This document shows, in pieces, positions 55,645-64,000 of a stretch of 64,000 bases of DNA. The translations under genes and the position numbers were made by a program. Numbering within the stretch: position 1 is the first letter of the stretch; each line of letters opens with the position of its first letter. The stretch covers positions 563,959 to 627,958 of the forward strand of contig NSJX01000005.1 in NCBI GenBank assembly GCA_002286715.1. Reading direction: 5' to 3'. This DNA is from Dentipellis sp. KUC8613. Taxonomy: Eukaryota > Basidiomycota > Agaricomycetes > Russulales > Hericiaceae. The notes under the pieces were generated by a model. The model saw nothing but the letters and a program-made list of their open reading frames with translations, did not search any database and was not told the DNA's origin.

Positions 55645-55963
55645 CACCGAACACGGCCTGACTTTGGACACATCTACTGTATATATCGTTTTGGAACTAC
55701 ATGATTCCCCACTCCTCTCGTACACACATACATACCGCATACTCATAGCTGTCTGTATTATTATTCCTGTAACATATCCGCCCTTGCTTTCCATACCGTT
55801 GCTTTCTGTAGATTCGAGTTTTTTTTGGCCGAAGGAATATCACAAGAATAACATTATGATTGTACAGAGACAGGAAGGCAGAGAATGTCCGACGAGGTGC
55901 AGGGTATGTACGCTACAGGATGCAGGATGGCTGAGTGCGGGGAAAAGGGAAATGCAAAAGGCT
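55645..55963. other. convergent 3' region of APN2 and the kinesin gene
   Basis: The two genes converge, so both 3' ends lie in this 319-bp gap. AATAAC-like sequences occur near 55850. No gene is seen. Confidence 0.5.
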
Positions 55964-58488
55964 TCATGAAGACTTGACTTGCTTCTTTGCGGTTCCGATT
56001 GTCGTGTTGTTGACCTGGAGGCATGGTGGTCAGCTACTTGGCAATGGTGGGGAACAGTGCTACGTACCTTGGTGGCGAAGCGGAGTGAGCATAGAGACTC
56101 ATTAAGATGAGTAGCCAGTGGCGACAGGTTAAGAACCATCTTAAGTATAGAGTCAGCAAGCGAAGAGGCCTCAAAGAATACAAGTAGCTCACCAGTGTCT
56201 TCGAGTTACCACTCAGAGAATTCTGCAGCAGATACGTCAACTGTCAATGAGAGGTCAGCAACTTAATCTTCCAGAAGAGCGAAGAGGAAGCCACCTTTGA
56301 GTTGCGATACGGAATATGCTTGTCCCCTTTCTCGCTCTTCTCACCCAGCGCAGCAATCACATCTCCGAGCGCGCTCAGGCTCTTGTTGATGCTCTGCGTC
56401 TCCCTCAACCGATCCTTGTCGTTCCCGGCACCGCTCTTCTCCAGCCGCTCGGAACCAGCAAGATCCACAAGATTCAGCGAGCCCTCACAGCCCTCGCCAG
56501 TCATTTTGTTGTTTCCACGGATGCGCAGTGTGAAGACGGAGTGTGAGCGTGAGGAACGCTCGTTCATGAGCGTAGCTGCGACGGTACGGCGGGATTGTGC
56601 GACGGCAAGCAAAGCGCGGACTTGGTTGGGCGAGCGCAGGGGCTGGACGACAGTATCTGTGACGTGCGTAGTGCCGTTCTTGTCGTGCTTGATCTCGTGT
56701 TTCTTCTTGTCGAACTCCCCCTTCCCGAGGAGGTCGTTGATCGTTTCGTTGTACTGATGATACGATGTTACTGAATGCTGTCGGAGGACATGGTACATAA
56801 TATGGGACTTACAATCTCAAGGAATTGGCCTTCCATGGTATATTCCCAGCCTTTGCTCCTGAGCTCTTCGGCAACGCGAAAGACTTGCTCGACAGCTCGT
56901 GGTATCATGCCGGCTGTGCTATCGGTCTGTACGAAAACGTTAGCTGTGGCAGTATACTTCCGACGACGGGACATACCGAGCCACCCTCCATTGTGAACGA
57001 CTTGCCAGAACCGGTCTGACCGTATGCAAAGATGCAGACATTGTAGCCATCTACACAGCTCTGTGCAAGCAGCGAGATTTCTTCGAATACATCTGACTGA
57101 GTGCTGTGAGGTTCAAATACCTATACAACGCGGTCAGCACTGGTCACATATAAGTGACTGAAGATGGTTACCCTATCAAAGTTGAAGCTCCAAGTCTCCT
57201 TCCTCTCCTGACCTGTAGCGCTCTCACTGGACGAATTCAGCACAATCTCCTTGTGGTCCCTCTTGTCGGGGAACGCCATCTCGGCCAACGCCTCTACTCG
57301 TGCTCTCTCCAGGTCCTCAGGTGATGGACTAATACTTGCCGGCGATGGGCCCCGGCTACCAGAGCCGCCAGACCTGACCAGAGCAGTTGCGGACACATCG
57401 GAAGGCAGGACTGGCCGCACACGACAGAAAACGCGGATGTTACCCTTCAGCTCCTGGACCATGTTGTGCAGCTTCCGGCGGACCATCTCCGCCTCCCGTG
57501 CCTCCTGTTCGAGCTCCTCGACGCGTTCACGGGCCTTCTCAAGGTCCATGCGTAAGTTGGAGACCGTCTCCGCAGAATAATCGAAAGACGACTGGAGTGC
57601 GTTGATCTGAGCGTGCAAGGCCTGGTTTTGTGCGGTGAGAGTGACCTGTGTCGTACTTTGTTGCGTGATGGTCGACTTCAGCTCGCCCACGACAGTGCGT
57701 TCTCTGTCCAAGTCGCCCCGCACGACGCGCAGGTCGTCCTCAAGTTCGCGAATTTCGCGATCACGTCGTTTGAGGTCCATCTCGAGATCCATAAGTTCTC
57801 GCGCATGGCGCTTCTTGAGTGCATCCATCTCGTCACTCGCGTTGACGAGCTCCCGACGCTGGGTGAGTTCCTGCGTCTTGGCATCGGCAAGCTGGCGCGA
57901 CAGCGCAAGGTGATTGGATTGTAGCTCTGCGACCTTCAGCCGTTCGGCCTCCATATCAGCAGCGAGCCGCGCCGCATCGGCAGCTCGAGCGGACTCGATG
58001 GACTGAACTTGCGTCTGGAGGGCTTGAAAGCGAGAATCATCTGGTTTAGCTGCTCCAGCAGCAGTTCGCAGGGGTCCTGAGGTAGTGCGGCTGGCGGGGC
58101 CACGTGTAAGAGTCGTGCGTGTGGAAGGAAGGCGGGCTACAGGCTTCGGTGGTGCGCTGGTCGCGCGTGTCGTTCGAGTCGGAGGGCCCGACAAGGTAGG
58201 TGCCCGTGGCTTTGTGAGCGGCGCAGGTCCAAGTCCAATCTTCGTGGATGGTACGTTTGTCGCAGAGCGGTTGTTGCGAAGGGGTTGTATCGGGCGTTGG
58301 GCGCCGTTTTCTGCGATGGCATGGAGCTTGCGGGGTGCTGTGTCCTCGTCCGAGTCGGCCTTGCGCTTGAGCGTCATCTTTGACGAAAAAGAGGCCGGCA
58401 TCGTGAACTCGGGCGTCGGGAGACGAGTCGGACGATGGTCGGGGGAGGAGGAAAGATGCAAGCGCGGGAGGCGGGAGGACGAGGCCAT
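55964..58488 (-). CDS. kinesin-14, C-terminal motor (Kar3/Ncd type)
   Basis: Minus-end-directed microtubule motor of spindle and nuclear fusion. The N-terminus ([16 protein letters not shown]) is basic and Pro/Thr-rich, fitting a microtubule-binding tail. A coiled coil runs over about residues 190-370 ([30 protein letters not shown]...[18 protein letters not shown]). The neck and motor start at [19 protein letters not shown]. Motor motifs are [16 protein letters not shown] (P-loop), [13 protein letters not shown] (switch I), [10 protein letters not shown] (switch II) and [21 protein letters not shown]. Around seven exons; the last encodes [16 protein letters not shown]. The motor is C-terminal and follows the Kar3-type neck, which sets kinesin-14 apart from other families. 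ATG 58488 leaves 146 bp to the divergent start of the mitoribosomal gene. Confidence 0.93.
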
Positions 58489-58634
58489 TGGGATCAACTG
58501 TTCAGTTCGACTTTGCCGCGGCACTAACGTAAAAGACGCGTTCGTCACGTGGCGGCGTACCGGCCACTCCGGGCGTTGCCGGCGCCCAAAAGTTGTCTCT
58601 TTCGCCTTCGCGCACCGGCTCACCTGCACGAGAC
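58489..58634. promoter_or_regulatory. kinesin-14/mS29 bidirectional promoter region
   Basis: Only 146 bp separate the divergent start codons, so the two genes must share this control region. It is the tightest divergent pair in the window. Confidence 0.5.
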
Positions 58635-60495
58635 ATGTCTGCCCTTGCGGCTGCTACCCGTGCCCGCGCCTCGGTGCACCTCCTCAACGTCTCCAGAAAT
58701 GCCGGTCCTTCTCTTTCAAACGCGGGGCAGGTGCGCGGCCTCATGAAGATGCCGCAGGGCGCGCGCCGGAATGGTACGTGACGAGCTGTGAGCAGCATAA
58801 TTTGGCTGCTGACATTTCGAATAGCTGGCAAGGGCAAGGACAAGAAAAAGGGCGGCGAAGTAGCGGTTCCTCAGAAGCGTGAAAAGCGGGCTGGAGTGAG
58901 TTCTGCCGTCGTCTATATTTGCCGTGACTGACAACGTATATGATTCATTAGGCATTCCGACCTTTGCCTGCTGGACAGCTCACCCACAACATCTTTCAGA
59001 ATGACCGTGTTACTGAACTGCATCTTCCCGTGTTTGTCCCTGTGAGTGTTTCATACGTGTCTCCCATGCGTGCTTCCTGACCGTTCTGTCCATGCTGTAG
59101 GAGCAATTGACTCAAGCAAATGCCTCGAAGGCAATGGCACTTCCCATGCCAGAGAACGATGCTGCCCGGATATTCGGCATACCGAAGAACCTGATTGTTG
59201 ACGTGAGTACTCTCAATTCACTGTCGCGACTCGTTGTAACAGGGTACCTCTAGTTCCGCGTCCTCTCAAAACCGGCCACAGTCATCAGGGATGTCACCCT
59301 TAAGGTCGTGGATAGGCTGCAAGCCGCGAGTCAGCAGTCGAGCGCGAATAACAGGGTTGTTCTTGGTACGTCTACAACTCTTGACGAGCTATGCTGTCTC
59401 GTTAAGTCGTCATAGCTGGTGCGTCGGGAAGCGGGAAGAGTTACCTTCTCCTACAAGCTGTTGAGTATGCGGCGGCATCGAAATGGATTGTCATGTACAT
59501 CCCCCGTGGTAAGTGACACTTCTTTTAACCCCAAGCCCTATCCTCATCTCACACTTTACTAGCCATAAACCTCGTCAACTCGACAACACCTTACGTCTAC
59601 GATCTCCGCACTCAGACATATCTCCAACCCGCATTCGCCTTCCAGACACTGCAGCGCTTCCTGAAAGTCAACGAGGCTGCTCTTCGGTCCCTGAAGACGA
59701 CTACGGACGTTGAGGTCGAGCGAAGAGCGCCTGTGCCTGCTGGGACGTCCTTGGCGGACCTTGTCCAGATTGGAGTGAAGGATCAGACCGTCGCACCAAC
59801 TGTGCTTTCGGCGGTGCTGGAGCAGCTGGGGAAACAGACTGAGTAAGGACATTCCCCCCTGCAGTATGTTACTGCTCACTCGTATGATGTAGTTACCCTG
59901 TCCTGCTGGCCGTCGACGATTTCCAAGCGCTTTTCTGCAAGAGCTCGTACCGCGCGCCTAGCTTCTCCTCTATCAAGGCATGGCATTTGTCTATGCCCCG
60001 CACTATCCTTGACTACGCAAGCGGTCAGAAGACATTCGTACGTCGTGCCCATCGCACACGCTGATTTTTAGTGACTAAATCGGACCCCGTATAGGCCCGC
60101 GGCGCTGTCCTCGGTGCAATCTCCTCTACCAACACCACCTTCAGGCTCTCCCCCGAGCTCCGCCACGCTCTCGGCATCCAATCCTGGCTGCGCCCATCGC
60201 CATACCAGAAGATCGCGCCTGAGATCGTGGAGTTCACGAAGGGCATTGAGACGCTGCGTGTCCCCGACCAGCTGAGCGTCAACGAGGCCGCGTCGTTGTT
60301 CGAGGTGTGGATGAAGGACAAGGCGCTGCATACCAGTGAGTGACAAGTTGCGGGTGCAGATTTGGGTCGCTAATTCAATTGCCACACACGATAGCTGGGC
60401 ACGACGACGAGCTCTTCATGTCGAAGTACACCGAGTCGGCAGGGAACGCGCGGGATTTCGTGTGGAAGGGGCTGCTATCTACTCTAGAGTCATGA
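58635..60495 (+). CDS. RSM23: mitochondrial small-subunit ribosomal protein mS29 (DAP3/Rsm23)
   Basis: GTP-binding protein of the mitoribosome small subunit. Roughly nine exons encode about 440 residues. The N-terminus [24 protein letters not shown] is rich in Arg, Ala and Ser and should be a mitochondrial presequence. Core motifs are [32 protein letters not shown] (P-loop), [34 protein letters not shown] (Walker B-like DD), and the C-terminal [21 protein letters not shown]. The latter repeats the Rsm23 ending (N-x-R-x-F/V). ATG 58635 follows the upstream in-frame TTG, which is not used in fungi. Introns are short (50-70 nt). Divergent from kinesin-14. Confidence 0.93.
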
Positions 60496-60937
60496 TCATA
60501 TATTCGCATAATAATCGTCATTTAGGTCTTCAACGTCCAACGCAGCACCGTTCACCGTTCGTTTCGACGTGGTCTTTGCTCGTGAATTGCGCCGTACGCA
60601 CGTCAAGTTCATGGACTGTTCGTTTTACCCTTCGGCGACTCGGACTCGGGGCGTCGGGCGAGGACGAGCGCCCGTGGTTGATCCGCTCTCACCACGGTGA
60701 CTGTGTGTCGACTTCAGAGCCCATGCAGTGGCCCACCCTCACTTGCACCTCATGACTGCCGTGCCCATATTGATCGTGCGCGGATGGGGCCAATGGCGTT
60801 ATTCGAGCATAACTGCAGCCGGTAATTGACTCGAATTCAATGTTCTAGAGCTGTTCAAACGCAGGTATAAGTATGTCGCAAACTCGTCACGGACGAGGTG
60901 ACTCGTTGCGCACTACTAGTGGTGAGTACTGGAGACA
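60496..60937. other. intergenic
   Basis: This 442-bp gap holds the mS29 3' UTR and the promoter of M20 copy B. I see no other gene. Confidence 0.5.
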
Positions 60938-63516
60938 ATGTTCTCAAACTACTTTGGCCTCGTAAGCCACACATCTACCTCTCCGAAGGGTGTACAACAT
61001 ACACCCTTCGTCTCTGATCCAGAGAAACGGCCTCTCATCAAGCTCGAAAATCCTGCTCCTGCTACGCATTTTCGACTATGGCACAATCTCAAGCTAGCAT
61101 ACCACCTCCTGCAGCTCGTCACCGGCATTGCATGCCTCCTCTTTGTCCTGAAGCCGTCGCTGCTGAGGGACATCCTGCTGAGCATGTCTGGCACACTCGC
61201 CGCCTCAGAGCCAGCTCTGGTACCCATATGGTCCGACAGTGGGAAGAGCGACCTATGTCCCCAAGTCGACCCGATCGCTCCGAGCAAGCATGCGGCGTTG
61301 GCGGGGGCGTTGGATGCTTGGTTCCAGGAGGATGCGTACAAGTTGTGGGCTTATGAGGGTTTGGGGGGTGCGATTAGGATTCCGTGCGTCTCTATTTTAT
61401 CCTGCGGTATACAACCTGAGCTGATTATCTCGGGTTTATCTAGGACGGAGATTTACGACGACATTGGAAAGCCCGGCGAGGACCCGCGATGGAACACGCA
61501 GCTTGTGCTGCACGACTACCTCGAGCAGCGGTTCCCACTTGTGTATGTCCACCTCCCATTATGCTACCCGACGAACAGTTCAGTACTGACTTGTACATGT
61601 ACCAGACACGCGGAGCTTACAAGGACGAAAGTCAACACCTTCGCGCTCGTGTACCACTGGCAGGGCACGAACCCCGCCCTGAAGCCTGTGCTCCTGACGG
61701 CTCACCAGGGTTAGCCAAATCGCATATGCTGCTGACTCTGATGCATAAGTGCTACGTAGACGTCGTCCCGGTCGATGCGAACACGGTCGGCGACTGGATC
61801 CATCCGCCGTACTCTGGCTACTTTGATGGTACGCTTGTGTTTTCACGCAGTTCATGTTTCGTGAGTCATCTGACCTGGGGGTGATAGGCGAATGGATTTG
61901 GGGTCGCGGGAGCTGCGATGACAAGTCTGGTCTGATTGGCAGCATGTATGTTCTTTCTCTCCTGCTGTTTTTTTGTGTGAGTTGACACAAGGATGTAATT
62001 GCGCAGGACCGCCGTCGAGTCTCTGCTCAAGCGAAAGTTCAAACCCGAACGTTCCGTCGTTCTGGCCTATGGAATCGACGAAGAGCGTGGGGGTAGAGAC
62101 GTGAGCGTGCTTTCATCGAATATGTTTGTATATGCTGAACCCGTATAACAGGGTGCGACTGCGATCCGGGACTACCTCCTGGCGAGCTACGGAGAGAACG
62201 CGTTCTCAATCTTGGTTGACGAAGGCGGTAAGCCACCCCAATCTACCTACCTTGAAGGCATCGTGAAGGAACAATAATCGCACAGGTGGCTACTCCGACC
62301 ACAACGGCGTCATCTTCTCCTCTCCAAGCGTAGCCGAGAAGGGGAAACTGAACGTCCGCATCGAAGTCACGACTCTCGGCGGGCACTCCAGCCAACCCCT
62401 GCCTCACACCGTGCGCCCCTAACCACCCCAATTCCTCCATACCTAATCACACAGCGCAGAGCATCGGCTACCTCTCTGCCCTAATCAAGACCCTTGAGGA
62501 TCACCCTCTCCCAGCCCACCTGTACCGCAATCGGACCTACTTCCGCGCCCTTGAATGTTCGGCGGCGCACGACCCCGGCCTGTCCTCGCACCTGCGCAAT
62601 CTGATCGCAGACGCCCGGACGGACGACACCGCCCTAGCGGAACTGGAAACCACGCTCCTTGCACAAGACGAAAGAGGCTACCGGGCGATCCTCGCGACTA
62701 CGCAGGCGGTGGATTTGATTGGCGGTGGGGTCAAGGTCAATGCACTCCCTGAGAGCGCGTGGGCGGTGGTGGACCATCGGATTGCGGACTGGAGGTAAGC
62801 ACCGTAAATCCACCACCTCCCTCTCTCCATGTTGTGTTCATGTCGATTACTCGGTAGTTCTGTGGAATCGCTTCAAGAGCGCTACTCGGATGTCCTGTCC
62901 TCTGTGGTGGCCGACTATAACCTGACGTTCGACGCCTTTGGCAAGTCGATGTCGGATGTCACGGATGCCGCGGGCCATGTTCGCATTTCCGATGCGTACG
63001 GGACGGCGCTCAACCCTGCGCCTGTGACTCCCACCGGAGAGAGTGAGCCGTGGAAGTTCCTTTCTGGGACGATCTTGTCGACGCTGGGGACGTCACTGCG
63101 TAAGGAGCTAGCTGGAAAACGTGCGGTGGTGGCTCCGGGAATGAATCTAGGTGAGTTGTCCCACGGATTAGGCAGGGTGCTTGGAGCATACGTCTCTGAC
63201 CCGATGTTCCATCTCCAGGCAATACTGGTATGTCACGGAGGAAGCGTGCTCTGGAAGGTGCTCATGAGACATACTAGATACGAGACACTATTGGAACCTC
63301 ACGAAGCATATCTTCCGCTACGGCCATCGTGATATGAAGGACGGTTTTAACGGAGCGCACACCATCAATGAAGGCATGTTCTCCGACCAACTCTGTAGAT
63401 GACTAAGATTGACTTTTTCCGATTCTCTAGCTATCCAAGGTGAAGAATACTTGGAGATGATACGGTTCTTTTCGCGACTCATTTTGAACGCGGACGAGAC
63501 TGACTTGTTGGAGTGA
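60938..63516 (+). CDS. membrane-anchored M20 metallocarboxypeptidase, carboxypeptidase S-like (copy B)
   Basis: Paralogue of copy A at 11638-14224. Thirteen exons: 60938-61383, 61444-61542, 61606-61709, 61760-61828, 61888-61945, 62007-62100, 62152-62227, 62286-62410, 62460-62794, 62858-63150, 63220-63228, 63278-63373 and 63431-63516. They sum to 1,890 nt, or 629 residues. One transmembrane helix (LLQLVTGIACLLFVLKPSLL, about residues 55-75) makes a type II anchor. Catalytic motifs are LLTAHQDVVPVD, GRGSCDDKSG, YGIDEERGG and GGHSSQPLPHT. Exon 11 is a 9-nt microexon coding NTD. The intron after 63373 begins GC, not GT (GAAG|GCATGT), yet phase and the acceptor CTCTAG demand it; copy A has GT here. 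All active-site residues are present, so it should be an active vacuolar peptidase. Confidence 0.93.
63220..63228 (+). other. 9-nt microexon of M20 copy B
   Basis: The exon GCAATACTG is flanked by CTCCAG and GTATGT. It is required to link ...NLG to NTDTRYYWN in frame, and the same 9-nt exon is present in copy A (GCAATACGG). Confidence 0.8.
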
Positions 63517-63656
63517 ACTCGGATATTCATGCGGTCAGTGTAAGCCGCTGCCGCTCTAAGGCGTTATGGCTGTGCTGATACCGCGACTATAGACCAGTAA
63601 TCTAGTACTCCACTGCCTGCCTCTCAGATGGGGTCGAACACACCCAATATATTTCT

Positions 63657-64000
63657 CTAGTAGCGCCTGGCCAAAGTTTTTGCTTGTCGGGAGTATGATA
63701 ATGGCCTGTTCACGATTATGACTACGGCCATGCCTACCAGTCCGGTAGCTTCGACAACCCATGTTCGATACTGCGAGTCTGCCAGGCGAAGCTTCGGAGA
63801 CTGGCATGGTATGTACATGTTGTTTCGGAATTCATTTGCGAAGGATCTGTCATCGGAAATCACTTACCGATCGTTGGTCGCTGGGAAAGGCTAATGATCT
63901 CGCCTTTGTCGGCCTCTCAAATTGAAGAGCGAATGGAACGCCATCGATATCAGACCTGACCAGCATAGTTGATTCAGGATCCTTGACACGCGGCCCATCT
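63657..64000 (-). CDS. possible 3' end of an unidentified gene, truncated by the window edge
   Basis: On the minus strand an open frame enters from beyond 64000 and encodes VKDPESTMLVRSDIDGVPFALQFERPTKARS. It meets a GTAAGT donor around 63869, and after a CATGCCAG acceptor near 63803 continues as SPKLRLADSQYRTWVVEATGLVGMAVVIIVNRPLS to a stop at 63657. The last part contains a hydrophobic stretch. Phase is kept across the intron, which argues for a real gene, but I recognise no family and only the last hundred codons are visible. Confidence 0.3.

Noticed and set aside
1..64000. CRISPR arrays, tRNA and rRNA genes
   Set aside because: No regular direct repeats with spacers and no cloverleaf-like segments with A/B boxes were seen; a tRNA scan would be needed to be sure.
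1..64000. a secondary metabolite or defence gene cluster
   Set aside because: No synthase, cytochrome P450, transporter or nuclease grouping is present; most genes are conserved housekeeping genes.

Overview
The window is nuclear DNA from a filamentous basidiomycete, most likely an Agaricomycete of the Polyporales type. Genes are dense, lie on both strands, and are cut by many short introns (mostly 50-65 nt, GT-AG, branch sites like CTGAT/CTAAC). The gene set fits: two GATA-finger iron regulator, polyporopepsin-like protease, basidiomycete BTB and F-box proteins, membrane-anchored M20 carboxypeptidases and a non-LTR retroelement tail. Exon borders were placed by eye from splice signals, reading phase and family conservation. 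About 24 genes or gene remnants are supported; I saw no tRNA, rRNA or CRISPR array.

Layout. 0.8-8.0 kb: acetyl-CoA carboxylase (minus). 8.8-15.7 kb: an accessory island with a 5'-truncated LINE, two BTB paralogues, a BTB pseudogene and a carboxypeptidase-S-like M20 gene. 16-25 kb: a secreted aspartic protease, the phospholipid regulator Opi1 and the iron-responsive GATA factor SRE/URBS1, all on the minus strand. 25-29.7 kb: a gene-poor stretch of 4.7 kb with GATA boxes and small degenerate repeats. 29.7-37 kb: Mms2 and Hse1 (divergent), then an anoctamin. 37.7-47.9 kb: a large Ser-rich disordered protein, an F-box protein, an HMG-box factor and a membrane-anchored lysine-rich protein. 48-60.5 kb: housekeeping genes, often in divergent pairs: ornithine acetyltransferase/ribosomal protein eL33, an acidic nuclear protein, Bud20/Apn2, kinesin-14/mitoribosomal mS29. 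60.9-63.5 kb: a second M20 carboxypeptidase paralogous to the first and in the opposite orientation. The right edge may hold the 3' end of another minus-strand gene.

Functional links. ACC1, OPI1 and the anoctamin (the family of the yeast ER-plasma membrane tether Ist2) all touch membrane lipid metabolism, but co-location in 36 kb does not prove co-regulation. The SRE gene is the most unusual locus: both zinc fingers are split by introns at the same residue and phase, both introns are several times longer than is normal here, and GATA boxes resembling the family's own target sites lie in its upstream region and in its second intron, which suggests feedback control. No wholly new system is evident. 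The better leads are the SRE architecture, two PIP boxes in Apn2, the M20/BTB island with a conserved 9-nt microexon, and three conserved-looking proteins of unknown function.
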